From NCBI RefSeq assembly GCF_008370685.1, contig NZ_VTZU01000025.1, positions 22,412 to 86,411 of the forward strand: a DNA stretch of 64,000 nt. The letters run 5' to 3'. The first letter of the stretch is position 1. The number at the start of each line of letters is the position of its first letter. The DNA comes from Aquimarina sp. RZ0. Its GTDB lineage: Bacteria > Bacteroidota > Bacteroidia > Flavobacteriales > Flavobacteriaceae. Below are positions 46,483 to 56,288 of the stretch, one piece after another. The notes under the pieces were generated by a model. The model was not told where the DNA came from. It saw only the letters and a list, made by a program, of their open reading frames with translations, and searched no databases. The position numbers and the translations under genes are program-made.

Positions 46483-47973
46483 ATGAAAAAAAATTATTTA
46501 AACACCTTATTTGTAGCAGGACTATTCATCTCCTGTTACTTTACTCATGCACAACAATGGAATGAAATAGCTACTATTGATGGAGAAAATCCTAGAGCTG
46601 AATTAGGCACTACTGCCATCTCTAGAGATGGAAATTATATGATAGTTGGAGCTGGAATAGACAGTCAGGTGAATACGGATTCTGGAGCAGCAAGAGTGTA
46701 TGAATTAGTAGCTGGTGATTGGGTTCAGAAAGGACAAGAAATACTAGGAACAAACCGAGACAGCTTTGTTGGAGATGCTATAGCTATTTCAGGTTCAGGA
46801 AATAGAATTGTAATAGGAGATACAGGATTTGAAGTTAATGGTGAGCCAGCAGCGGGAAGAGTTGATGTTTATGACTTTAATGGCACGACCTGGGAAACTG
46901 TAGGTAATGCAATTATAGGGCAAGCATTTCGGGACTCTTTCGGCTTGTCAGTAGATATTACCCCAGATGGTAGTAAAATAGCATTTGGAAGTATAAAAAA
47001 CCTAAATGGAACTATAATGGTATTTGAGTTACAAGGAGATACATGGACACAGATAGGACAAGATATTAATGGAGGCGACCAAACAACGCCTCCATTTAAT
47101 CAACTTTCGCTTTTTGTAAAACTTAATCCTGATGGGATTCGAGTTATAGCTACTGACCCTAAGTTTGATGAGCGTAGAGGTCGAGTTCAAGCGTATGAAT
47201 TACAAGGAGATACATGGGTTGAATTAGGATCATCTATTGTAGGGGATAATGCAAATGATTCATTGACTAATTTGAATGTTAATGAGGACTTAACTCAGAT
47301 AATAGTAGGTGCTAATGCTGATATTAATGGTACAGATTCTGGGCAAGCAAAAGTATTTGAATTTGTTGGTAATGATTGGGTTCAAAAAGGACAGACGTTA
47401 TTAGGAGAAAAACCAGCAGATTTTTTTGGTACATCTACTGCGATAAACGAATCTGGAGATATAATCGCAGTATCTACATTATTCGATGATGATAATGGGG
47501 AAAACTCAGGTTCTGTTAAAGTGTTCAAGCTCATAAATGATAATTGGGTACAACAAGGAGAGAATATACTGGGAGAAACGGAAAACGATAGACTAGGTCA
47601 GTCAGTAAATATGAGTTTATCTGGAGATATTGTATATGTTGGAGTACCAGGAAAAGATATTAATGGGCAGGAAGATGTAGGGCAAATAAAAGTTTTTAGA
47701 AACGACAATGTTTTATCAATAGATGATAATGAAATAAATACCATTTTTAAAGTATATCCTAATCCTAGTATAAATAATTTCGATATAGATTTAACTGCTA
47801 TTCACAAAGAAGTAAAAGTAACTATTATTGATGTTGTCGGGGGAAAAGTATTTAATAATAAATATCAAAATACAAGTAAAATTAAAGTTGCTCATAATTT
47901 AGCATCTGGATTATACTTAGTTAGTATAACCTCTCAGAATACAGAAAAACAGTTTAAATTAATAGTAAAGTAG
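46483..47973 (+). CDS. T9SS-secreted beta-propeller-like repeat protein
   Basis: 496 residues, secreted. Signal peptide about 1-24 (ends FTHAQ). Residues about 26-405 are about seven repeats of roughly 55 residues, each with a pattern like AISGSGNRIVIGD, then VYELxGDxWVQKGQxIxG. This fits an FG-GAP-like or related beta-propeller. A T9SS type A sorting domain follows at about 420-496 (VYPNPSIN, GLYLVSI). Such proteins are common cell-surface or secreted proteins in Flavobacteriaceae; binding to other proteins or glycans is plausible but not shown. It has no operon partner. Confidence 0.87.
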   Translation: MKKNYLNTLFVAGLFISCYFTHAQQWNEIATIDGENPRAELGTTAISRDGNYMIVGAGIDSQVNTDSGAARVYELVAGDWVQKGQEILGTNRDSFVGDAIAISGSGNRIVIGDTGFEVNGEPAAGRVDVYDFNGTTWETVGNAIIGQAFRDSFGLSVDITPDGSKIAFGSIKNLNGTIMVFELQGDTWTQIGQDINGGDQTTPPFNQLSLFVKLNPDGIRVIATDPKFDERRGRVQAYELQGDTWVELGSSIVGDNANDSLTNLNVNEDLTQIIVGANADINGTDSGQAKVFEFVGNDWVQKGQTLLGEKPADFFGTSTAINESGDIIAVSTLFDDDNGENSGSVKVFKLINDNWVQQGENILGETENDRLGQSVNMSLSGDIVYVGVPGKDINGQEDVGQIKVFRNDNVLSIDDNEINTIFKVYPNPSINNFDIDLTAIHKEVKVTIIDVVGGKVFNNKYQNTSKIKVAHNLASGLYLVSITSQNTEKQFKLIVK

Positions 47974-48616
47974 CATTGAATTTTACTTAAATATATAAAA
48001 CCACCGTCAAAGACGATGATCATGTTTTAAAGACTTTCCTATTATTTAGCTTCGCTCATCTAAAACTTTTTAAGATGAGTAAATATAGAAAATTAACGCA
48101 TGTCTATTAGAAATGATTGATAAATAGGGTCACCAGTTGTTGTTTGAATTTTCTTTTCCATTAAACTCAATGGGAATTGTATAAACAGCTATAAAAACTG
48201 ATCTACTCCTAATTTCAGTATAGCACCATCACAGTTAGGTTCAAAAATGCAGCGGAGCTTCAGTTTATGGTGATTTCATTTCAGGATGATATAAGAGATT
48301 TTCTATGGTATCATCAGAATTGCATTAATTAACGAGTCTATTAATCACATCGTTCGCTTACTTGTAAAACGTAATTTTCTGTTATGTTTTTTCAAAATCC
48401 TATCAATAAAGTATAAAACAATCATAAGAAAATAAGGAAGATAAAGAAGAATAAAGGAATAAGATTCATAATTTTTTGAAATATCTGTTTTTGTTATCTT
48501 AAAAATTTTAAGATAAGTTCTTGTAAATCTTTATCAAAAATCGTGGGTTTTTAGCCCCATCATTCTAATGAATTGTTATTAAGTGCAATCTTAGCGTAAT
48601 TTTAAGCAGTTAAAAA
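47974..48616 (+). other. Intergenic region with a short family 3 repeat
   Basis: About 640 bases, AT-rich, no gene. It includes the short inverted repeat at 48130-48182. Nothing else can be named. Confidence 0.5.
48130..48182. repeat. Short derivative of family 3 repeat
   Basis: Left end ACCAGTTGTTGTTTGAATTT is the same as the left end of the 45742 element. The right end (AAACTCAATGGGAATTGTAT) is an imperfect complement of it. The whole middle is absent, leaving about 53 bases that can fold as a hairpin. Confidence 0.6.
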
Positions 48617-50650
48617 ATGAAAAAACAATCATTAAAAGTAGCTCCGGTATCTGAACTTCATATTTTGGTTAAAAATGCAGAAGAACAAAACCAAAAATTA
48701 AATCATGAAAACCTTGGTTTTTTATCATTTTCTAATGGATTTATGCCTCAGATTTCACTAAAGACTAGTTTGCCCAAGGAGTTTGAAGTTTGGGATAGAA
48801 TAGCTTCTCAACTGCCAGTATTGTTTAAGAATCAAACAATGATCGAGGAGCTTCAGAAATTGCCAAATCTATCCTCGAAACTTAATTCTCTTGATGATGA
48901 ATATTTATTAAGAAGCTCTTCTATCCTAAGCTTTTTGGCACATGCCTTTGTGAGGTGTAGTAAAAATATAAATATAGAAGTACCTTCGGCTATTATAGAT
49001 CCCTGGAAAATAGTAACTAGACGATTGAGTCGACCGGCACCATTCATGTCATATATTGACCTGATTGTTTATAATTATAAGCTGATTGATTCCCGCAAAA
49101 GCTTTACAGTAGAAAATTTAGATTTACTAATTCCGATTATAGGTAATCAGGAAGAACGTGTTTTTTATCTTGTGCAGACAGAGATACTTAAAAAGTCAAC
49201 TGAAATTTTTCAAGAAGTAATAAAAATTCACGATGCTATGCTAACCGAAGATGATACGGCTATTGATGTTAGTTTACAGCATATAAAAAAAACGATTGTA
49301 AAAATTACGAATCATATTTTTCCTAAAATCAACCCCAACCCTAACAGTTCAACATATGTAAATCCAATTATATGGGCAAAAACAGTTGCCCCTTTTGCAG
49401 TTCCAATACATGAAAATATTCAAGGCCCTAGTGGAACGTCTTCCCCTTTATTTCATTTACTGGATACATTTTTAGAACGGCCTCTTTATAATTCTGAATT
49501 AGGAAGAGAAGCCTTGTTGATTCGGGAGTGGTATCCTAAAAACTGGCGGGACTTTTTATCAAGTGTTCATAAAATATCTTTTAGGGAATACATGCATAAA
49601 AGGAATAATAAACAATTAAAGACTGCATATTTAGATGTTCAGAATTGTTATTTTGGAGAAAACGGATTTCTGGACATACATAAAAAAAAGGTATACTCAT
49701 ATTTACAAGCAGCTTTTAAAGTTGGTAGAAGTTTGACTATAGGTGGGTTTCAGGGAGAGTTTGATAAACGTGCCTGGGAAGAAGTTGATGATGCTTTGAT
49801 ACATTCAAAATCAGAAAGATCAATTCCGAATATTAATGAATGCCCATTTTTTAATAATAAGGTTGGAAAAGGGCAAAAATATTTTTTGTCTCAAATAGCG
49901 ACCCATACCAATGCAGAAAATGGATATTGGTTGATATTAGATAAAAGTGTTTATGATATCACAAAATTTTTAACAAAACATCCAGGAGGTCAGGTTGTTA
50001 TAAAAATGCATGTAGGACTGGATGCTACCAAAGAATTTAAAAGAGTAGGGCATACTGTCTCCTCTGCAGTTTTATCGATGATTAAAAAATATAAGATAGG
50101 AGATTTTATGATGCCGGTCTTTTTGGACAAGGAATTACAAATAGCTCACAAAAATTGGTCTAATGCATTGTCATTGTGTACCGAAATGCTAAATGCTTTT
50201 ATACTGGATACTTCTATCAATGATAAAGAATTAATCCTTCTTCAGGAACAAAAAGAAGATATGTTAAGTCCACTAAAACAAGTATTAAGTCTAGACCTGT
50301 TGGTAAGGTTTAAGAAAGAATATCTCGAGTCATTGTTTAAAATAATCGAAAAATGTATTACTACCAATTTAGTATCCGAAGACATGATATTAAAGGTGCA
50401 TACGTATAAGAATGACGCAGATAATGACGAAACTAATAACGACAGAAACTTTGTTTCTCAAAAAATAAATAAAGATGAAATATTTCTTAATACCCTGAAA
50501 AATGAACTAATAAAAGGAAATCAAATCTATGAGCAATATCATGGAATGAATCCTTATGAATTTGAATTATTACATAATGATGTGGAAGAAAAACTGATAG
50601 AGATCATTACTGATTATTTAGAATCACAAAAGCAAGAAATCACAAACTGA
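48617..50650 (+). CDS. Indoleamine 2,3-dioxygenase-like heme protein fused to cytochrome b5
   Basis: 677 residues, cytoplasmic. Residues about 25-410 resemble the IDO heme-dioxygenase family: LSFLAHAFVRC, YIDLIVYNYKL, IQGPSGTSSPLFHLLD, then IREWYPKNWRDFL and a probable proximal heme ligand H355 in LDIHKKKVYSYL. Residues about 425-500 are a cytochrome b5 domain: WLILDKSVYDITKFL, HPGG with H455 and the second axial ligand H479 in VGHT. The rest (500-677) is helical with no recognised domain. IDO enzymes open the indole ring of tryptophan; the true substrate here is unknown. Cytochrome b5 is a known reductant of mammalian IDO, so the fusion may keep the dioxygenase heme ferrous. No kynurenine-pathway genes are next to it. 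Confidence 0.8.
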   Translation: MKKQSLKVAPVSELHILVKNAEEQNQKLNHENLGFLSFSNGFMPQISLKTSLPKEFEVWDRIASQLPVLFKNQTMIEELQKLPNLSSKLNSLDDEYLLRSSSILSFLAHAFVRCSKNINIEVPSAIIDPWKIVTRRLSRPAPFMSYIDLIVYNYKLIDSRKSFTVENLDLLIPIIGNQEERVFYLVQTEILKKSTEIFQEVIKIHDAMLTEDDTAIDVSLQHIKKTIVKITNHIFPKINPNPNSSTYVNPIIWAKTVAPFAVPIHENIQGPSGTSSPLFHLLDTFLERPLYNSELGREALLIREWYPKNWRDFLSSVHKISFREYMHKRNNKQLKTAYLDVQNCYFGENGFLDIHKKKVYSYLQAAFKVGRSLTIGGFQGEFDKRAWEEVDDALIHSKSERSIPNINECPFFNNKVGKGQKYFLSQIATHTNAENGYWLILDKSVYDITKFLTKHPGGQVVIKMHVGLDATKEFKRVGHTVSSAVLSMIKKYKIGDFMMPVFLDKELQIAHKNWSNALSLCTEMLNAFILDTSINDKELILLQEQKEDMLSPLKQVLSLDLLVRFKKEYLESLFKIIEKCITTNLVSEDMILKVHTYKNDADNDETNNDRNFVSQKINKDEIFLNTLKNELIKGNQIYEQYHGMNPYEFELLHNDVEEKLIEIITDYLESQKQEITN

Positions 50651-50721
50651 TATAGTAAAAAATTAACGTTTATACATGGAGGCGTATGTAATGATTACTC
50701 AAAACACAACGATTGAAAATT

Positions 50722-52254
50722 TTAATTTTTTTCTTTTCTCATATAATCCCGTAAAAATAGAATAATCATAAGTACCATTAATAATGAAAAAGGTAGCGAA
50801 GTAATGATTAATAATTTTTGCATTGCTACCAGAATATTAATATCGTCCCGACTATTGCCCAATAAGATAATACCAATAGCAAAAATAGTGAGTATGATAC
50901 TCCATAAAATGCGATGTTTTTTTGATGGGGTTTGCTTACCATTATCTGTAAACATGCTTAATACAAATATTGCAGAATCCAAAGAAGTAACCAGAAAGCT
51001 AATCAGGAGTCCTACCGCAATAGTATTGATAACTCCCTGAAAAGGATACTTCTCAAAAAACACAAAAATTGACGTGAAAACGTTATCAAATTCACCAGTA
51101 TAGGTATTCAGGCTATCAATAATTTGAAAAGCTGACGTTCCAAATACAGAGAACCAGAAAAAAGTTCCTAAAGAAGGGATTAATAAAACTCCTAATATCA
51201 ATTCGCGTAAGGTTCTTCCTTTAGAAATTCTGGCAATAAAAATCCCGGTAAAAGGAGCCCACGCCAACCAGAATGCCCAATAATAATACGTCCAGTCAGT
51301 TAAGAATTTTTCTCCTGGGTTATAATTTCCATAGGCAATACTTAATGGGATAAAATCAACAATATAATGATATAATGAAGTGATAAATTGTGACAAAATT
51401 GCAAGGATGTCACTTTGTATTAAAACAAATATCAATAAAGCAAATGTGAAATAGATATTCCAGGTAGAGATGATTTTAATTCCTTTATTAACACCTCTGT
51501 ATGCAGAAATAAATGCTAAGGTAGAAATCAAAAGTAGTATGGCAATGGTTCCTGTAACCCCAGAATCATAGTCTAGAAGATGGTTGAGCCCTCCTTCTAT
51601 TTGTGTAGTGCCCAAACCAATGGCGGCAACTAGTCCAAATACGGTAGTTAGGATTGCAAGGATGTCAATACCACCAAAAGTAATACCTCGTACTTTTTCT
51701 GAAGAAATTATTTTTTCTAATGGGCTAAAAGCACTACTGGATAACACTTTTTTTGAACCTACAAAAAGGTAAAACCCAATAACAATAGCGAATACAGCAT
51801 AAAAAGCCCAGGCAGTAAACCCCCATTGATAAAAAGTGTATTCTAATGCAATAGTTTCTGGAGAAGTATTGACATTGATAGGAGGATTGCGCATCATATA
51901 AACAGGTTCTTGTACGGCTCGTAGTAAAATACCAGCACCCATTCCAGCACTGTATAACATCGATATCCAGGCAAGTCTTGTAAACTCAGGTCTATCCGTG
52001 GCTCTGCCTAAACGCCTTTTTCCCATAGGGGATATTGCCAAAATAAATAAAAGTAGTACGCAAAAGAGCCCCAACCACAGATAAAACCTCCCAAACCATT
52101 TACGAATTACAATAGAGAAAGATTCGATACTTGTATATGTTTCTAAGGTATAGAAGTATAAAAAGAATGAAAAAAAAAGCAGTATTACCAAAGAGATATA
52201 CAATAAGCTATTTTTTTTAACATTGGATATAGGATGTTTGTCTCGTAGCGGCAT
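50722..52254 (-). CDS. BCCT family betaine/choline/carnitine transporter
   Basis: 510 residues from the ATG at 52254; a TTG 33 bases upstream is a less likely start. An inner-membrane protein of twelve hydrophobic segments. Family marks are YSAGMGAGILL, GLGTTQIEGG and the TYYYWAFWLAWAPFTGIF segment with its aromatic box. BCCT carriers import glycine betaine or similar trimethylammonium compounds with sodium or protons, mainly for osmotic balance, which suits a marine bacterium. The exact substrate is not settled. It is monocistronic and divergent from the polyamine operon. Confidence 0.93.
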   Translation of the reverse strand: MPLRDKHPISNVKKNSLLYISLVILLFFSFFLYFYTLETYTSIESFSIVIRKWFGRFYLWLGLFCVLLLFILAISPMGKRRLGRATDRPEFTRLAWISMLYSAGMGAGILLRAVQEPVYMMRNPPINVNTSPETIALEYTFYQWGFTAWAFYAVFAIVIGFYLFVGSKKVLSSSAFSPLEKIISSEKVRGITFGGIDILAILTTVFGLVAAIGLGTTQIEGGLNHLLDYDSGVTGTIAILLLISTLAFISAYRGVNKGIKIISTWNIYFTFALLIFVLIQSDILAILSQFITSLYHYIVDFIPLSIAYGNYNPGEKFLTDWTYYYWAFWLAWAPFTGIFIARISKGRTLRELILGVLLIPSLGTFFWFSVFGTSAFQIIDSLNTYTGEFDNVFTSIFVFFEKYPFQGVINTIAVGLLISFLVTSLDSAIFVLSMFTDNGKQTPSKKHRILWSIILTIFAIGIILLGNSRDDINILVAMQKLLIITSLPFSLLMVLMIILFLRDYMRKEKN

Positions 52255-52668
52255 TAAAATTATGTTATTTTTAGAAGTAAAAATCAAACCTGCTTAAAAG
52301 TAAAGTTTTTAATTATTAAGTAGTTGTATTTTTTTGGTAAAAAAGATATTTTTTAGCTTTAATTTTTTTCAAGGTTTCGTTTTTTTTGAGTACAATTGTA
52401 ATGGCGTACAGCTGAGCATTATGACAAGTGTTTCTAAATTCGGGCGGTTGATAGAGAGGAAGTTTCTTTCATCTGCAGCTTATTGGATAAGTAACCGAAA
52501 TTTAAAGCTAACTTCCTTTTTGACAAGTATTACTTATCAACAGATATATCTTTGTACCTACCACAAAGGAACTGATCGGGATTTAATTTTTTATTCGTGT
52601 ACTGGTATACTCATAGTTAGTTTGAGTGTTACAGGTTTTTTCAACTACTTTTTTTGAACTTATTACAA
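52255..52668 (+). other. Divergent intergenic region before speA
   Basis: About 410 bases between the divergent BCCT and speA genes. A 107-codon frame at 52334-52657 exists but has no motif and poor composition, so I treat the region as promoter and leader sequence for both genes. No riboswitch fold was recognised. Confidence 0.45.
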
Positions 52669-54069
52669 ATGAATACAAAATACATAGATCTTATTGATCA
52701 AACTTTTGTTTTTCCTCAGGAAGAATTTAACCTGAGCGATGGAAACCTTACTTTTCATAATATAGATTTAATGAAACTTTTGAAAAAATATGGGACGCCA
52801 TTAAAATTTACATATTTACCAAGAATATCAGATAACATCCAGAGAGCAAAAAAATGGTTTGCAAAATCAATAGACAACCATAATTATAAAGGGAGTTATA
52901 ATTATTGTTACTGTACAAAAAGCTCTCATTTTGAGCATGTTCTAAATGAAGTGCTAAAGAATGATGTGCATATTGAAACCTCTTCAGCTTTTGATATAGA
53001 TATTATAAAAGAATTAAAACCCAAAGGCAAAATTAAGAATGACAAGTATATTATCTGTAATGGATTTAAAAGAGAGAAGTATATTCATAATATTGCAGAT
53101 TTAATAAATGGAGGGCACTATAATTGTATTCCGATTATTGATAATTACGAAGAAATTGATCTTTTATCAGAAGAAATAGAGGAAACCTATCAAATTGGTA
53201 TTCGTATCGCTTCAGAAGAAGAACCAAAATTCGAATTTTATACCTCCAGGCTTGGGATAGGGTATAAAAATATTGTGCCTTTTTATAACAAACAGATAAA
53301 AAATAATAAAAAAGTAGTATTAAAAATGCTTCACTTTTTTATCAATACAGGTATTCGTGATAATGCATATTATTGGAATGAATTGGTGAAATGTCTAAAA
53401 GTATATACTAAACTTAAGAAAATATGCCCTACACTGGATAGTCTTAATATAGGAGGAGGTTTTCCAATAAAAAATTCATTGGCTTTTCAGTATGACTATC
53501 AATATATGATTGATGAGATTGTCAATCAGATTAATATTGCATGTTATGAAGAAAATGTGCCAGTACCGAATATTTTTACAGAATTTGGTAGCTTTACAGT
53601 AGGAGAAAGTGGAGGAGCCATTTATGAAGTATTACATCAGAAACAGCAAAATGATCGAGAGAAATGGAATATGATCAATTCATCTTTTATTACAACATTA
53701 CCCGATACCTGGGCTATAAACAGAAGATTTGTAATGCTTGCGATAAACAGATGGAATGATGAATATGAGCGTGTACTTTTAGGAGGGCTTACCTGTGATA
53801 GTGATGATTACTACAATAGCGAGCAGCATATGAATGCTATTTATCTGCCTAAATATAAAAAAGAAAAACCCCTCTATATTGGTTTTTTTAATACAGGAGC
53901 GTATCAAGAAACAATTGGAGGTTTTGGAGGATTACAGCATTGTTTAATTCCACAACCAAAACATATTTTGATAGATAGAGATGAAAATGGTAACTTAACT
54001 TCGAAATTGTTTAGTGAACAGCAAAATAGTAAAGATTTATTACAAATATTAGGTTATAATGGAAGTTAA
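52669..54069 (+). CDS. speA: Biosynthetic arginine decarboxylase (PLP fold III)
   Basis: 466 residues from the ATG at 52669; the TTG at 52654 would add five residues. The enzyme turns arginine into agmatine. It is a fold III PLP enzyme: the PLP lysine is predicted in YNYCYCTKSSH, and the glycine-rich phosphate site is GGGFPIKNS. C-terminal motifs include TEFGSFTVGESGG and CDSDDYY with the conserved Cys-Asp. It is of the compact Bacteroidota type, shorter than E. coli SpeA. It is the first gene of a tight operon: the stop overlaps the next ATG by 11 bases. The product goes to agmatinase and then polyamine synthesis. Confidence 0.93.
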   Translation: MNTKYIDLIDQTFVFPQEEFNLSDGNLTFHNIDLMKLLKKYGTPLKFTYLPRISDNIQRAKKWFAKSIDNHNYKGSYNYCYCTKSSHFEHVLNEVLKNDVHIETSSAFDIDIIKELKPKGKIKNDKYIICNGFKREKYIHNIADLINGGHYNCIPIIDNYEEIDLLSEEIEETYQIGIRIASEEEPKFEFYTSRLGIGYKNIVPFYNKQIKNNKKVVLKMLHFFINTGIRDNAYYWNELVKCLKVYTKLKKICPTLDSLNIGGGFPIKNSLAFQYDYQYMIDEIVNQINIACYEENVPVPNIFTEFGSFTVGESGGAIYEVLHQKQQNDREKWNMINSSFITTLPDTWAINRRFVMLAINRWNDEYERVLLGGLTCDSDDYYNSEQHMNAIYLPKYKKEKPLYIGFFNTGAYQETIGGFGGLQHCLIPQPKHILIDRDENGNLTSKLFSEQQNSKDLLQILGYNGS

Positions 54070-54982
54070 AAATTACGCAGGCATCCCTGATCAGTACGCA
54101 AAAATTGACAACGCTAAGGTTATTCTAATCCCAGTGCCATATGATGGAACGAGCACTTGGAAAAAAGGAGCAGACAAAGGCCCGGAAGCATTTCTAGAAG
54201 CTTCAACACACATGGAGTTATATGATATAGAAACCGATACAGAAGTTTATAAACAAGGTATATTTGTCACAGATGCTGTTACAGAAAATACTTCTCCGGA
54301 AATAATGGTAGATGCTGTACATCAGGTGACTAAGAAATATATTAAAAAAAATAAATTTGTCACACTGTTAGGAGGAGAACATTCAATATCAATAGGTAGT
54401 ATTCGTGCTTTTGAAGAGTGTTTTGATAATCTAACGGTATTGCATATAGATGCTCATGCAGATCTAAGACCAGAATATCAGGGAACATCCTGTAATCATG
54501 CCTGCGCAATTTATGAGGCTAGCCAGAAAACAAATTTGATCCAGGTAGGAATCCGAAGTATGGATGTGTTAGAAAAAACTATAATGAATGAAGAGAAGAC
54601 ATATTTTGCATATGACATGGCTAATGATGAGTATTGGATGGATAATGCGATAGAGCAAATGACAGAGAATGTGTTTATTACTTTTGATCTGGACGCATTA
54701 GATCCTTCTATCATGCCCTCTACAGGAACACCAGAACCCGGAGGATTATTCTGGTATGAGACATTAGAATTTTTGAAAAGTGTTTTTGAAGAAAAAAATG
54801 TTGTTGGATTTGATCTGGTAGAACTCTGCCCTAATGAGATAGATAAATCCTCAGATTTTTTAGCTGCAAAATTGTATTATAAAATGTTGAGTTATAAATT
54901 TATGAAAGAAGATGCAAGTGAAGAATATATTGGTACGCAGACAGAAAAAGAAACCTCTAAACCAAAAAAAATGAATTTGTAA
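54059..54982 (+). CDS. speB: Agmatinase (ureohydrolase family)
   Basis: 307 residues. It hydrolyses agmatine to putrescine and urea. All manganese motifs of the arginase/agmatinase fold are visible: GGEHS (H108), DAHAD (D131, H133, D135) and TFDLDALDPS. It follows speA with an 11-base overlap and precedes the DHS-like gene with a TAATG overlap, so the three are translated together. Confidence 0.95.
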   Translation: MEVKNYAGIPDQYAKIDNAKVILIPVPYDGTSTWKKGADKGPEAFLEASTHMELYDIETDTEVYKQGIFVTDAVTENTSPEIMVDAVHQVTKKYIKKNKFVTLLGGEHSISIGSIRAFEECFDNLTVLHIDAHADLRPEYQGTSCNHACAIYEASQKTNLIQVGIRSMDVLEKTIMNEEKTYFAYDMANDEYWMDNAIEQMTENVFITFDLDALDPSIMPSTGTPEPGGLFWYETLEFLKSVFEEKNVVGFDLVELCPNEIDKSSDFLAAKLYYKMLSYKFMKEDASEEYIGTQTEKETSKPKKMNL

Positions 54983-55959
54983 TGGCTGTAAACAAAGGAG
55001 CTATATCAGAGTTTTTACAGAAATATTATTTACATTTTAATGCTGCTTCTTTAGTAGATGCGGCAAAAGGATATGAAGATCAGCTGAATAATGGGGCTAA
55101 AATGCTTGTTTCTGTTGCAGGAGCCATGAGTACAGCAGAATTAGGTAAGATTTTTTCAGAAATGATTCGCAAAGATAAGGTGCATATTATTTCCTGTACG
55201 GGAGCTAATCTGGAAGAAGATTTGATGAATCTCGTTGCTCATTCGCATTATAAGCGCATACCTAACTATCGAGACCTCACTCCACAGCAGGAATGGGAAT
55301 TATTAGAAAAAGGATTGAATCGTGTAACTGATACCTGTATTCCAGAGGAAGAAGCTTTTAGAAGGTTACAAGAACATATTTTTAAGATATGGAAAGATGC
55401 AGAGAGCAAGGGAGAACGTTATTTTCCTCATGAGTTTATGTATAAACTTCTGTTGTCTGGAGTATTAGAACAATATTATGAAATTGATATAAAAGATTCC
55501 TGGATGTATGCAGCAGCTCAGAAAAATCTGCCTATTGTAGTTCCTGGATGGGAAGATAGTACATTGGGGAATATTTTTGCCTCTTATGTGATGAAAGGAG
55601 AACTTAAACCAGGTACAATGAAGTCAGGAATAGAATACATGACATTCCTCGCGGATTGGTATACCGGCAATTCAGAAAATGGCATTGGATTTTTTCAGAT
55701 TGGAGGGGGTATAGCCGGAGATTTTCCAATTTGTGTAGTTCCTATGTTATACCAGGATATGGAACGTACCGATACACCTTTTTGGAGTTATTTTTGCCAG
55801 ATATCAGATTCTACAACCAGCTATGGATCCTATTCTGGAGCAGTTCCAAATGAAAAGATTACCTGGGGTAAATTGAATATTGATTCCCCTAAATTTATTA
55901 TAGAAAGTGATGCAACGATAGTTGCACCCTTACTATTTGCATATGTATTAGATATGTAA
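54982..55959 (+). CDS. Deoxyhypusine synthase-like protein, probable homospermidine synthase
   Basis: 325 residues of the deoxyhypusine synthase family. NAD-binding and active-site motifs include SVAGAMSTAELG, SCTGANLEEDL and the catalytic lysine K297 in NEKITWGKL, which matches K329 of human DHS. Bacteria lack the eIF5A substrate, and related bacterial enzymes make homospermidine from putrescine. Flavobacteriaceae typically contain homospermidine as the main polyamine, so homospermidine synthase is the likely role. The gene starts in the stop codon of agmatinase, which supplies putrescine. Confidence 0.88.
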   Translation: MAVNKGAISEFLQKYYLHFNAASLVDAAKGYEDQLNNGAKMLVSVAGAMSTAELGKIFSEMIRKDKVHIISCTGANLEEDLMNLVAHSHYKRIPNYRDLTPQQEWELLEKGLNRVTDTCIPEEEAFRRLQEHIFKIWKDAESKGERYFPHEFMYKLLLSGVLEQYYEIDIKDSWMYAAAQKNLPIVVPGWEDSTLGNIFASYVMKGELKPGTMKSGIEYMTFLADWYTGNSENGIGFFQIGGGIAGDFPICVVPMLYQDMERTDTPFWSYFCQISDSTTSYGSYSGAVPNEKITWGKLNIDSPKFIIESDATIVAPLLFAYVLDM

Positions 55960-55994
55960 AAAAACAAGTATACTAACTTAAAACCTACCTACCT

Positions 55995-56288
55995 ATGAAA
56001 AGAGTGATCGTCGATTTCAAAAAGCTAAATAAAGATATTTTAAATCTTTTAGTAGAAAAATTTCCTGATGGATATTCAGACGAAGATATTATTTCATTTA
56101 AAAACCACCATAATGATATGATTGAAGCCGTAGAAGTAAAGACAGAAGATACTATATATTTAGTGAAGATAAGTGAACGTTTAGCTGGAGTTATGCAAGA
56201 TCATGAAGATGATGGTGTTGATACTGATATGGATATCCCTGTTGCTACTGTTTCAAAAGAGGAAATGGCAGAACAGGAAGAGGAATAA
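55995..56288 (+). CDS. Small acidic protein at end of polyamine operon
   Basis: 97 residues, acidic, with a C-terminal tail rich in Glu and Asp and no signal peptide. It begins 35 bases after the DHS-like gene with a good ATG and an upstream purine patch. The family is not recognised. Its position suggests cotranscription with speA-speB-DHS, but a role in polyamine metabolism is only a guess. Confidence 0.72.
   Translation: MKRVIVDFKKLNKDILNLLVEKFPDGYSDEDIISFKNHHNDMIEAVEVKTEDTIYLVKISERLAGVMQDHEDDGVDTDMDIPVATVSKEEMAEQEEE

Noticed and set aside
52334..52657. 107-codon frame before speA
   Set aside because: Phe/Ser-rich, no domain, starts at a poor site in a divergent promoter region.
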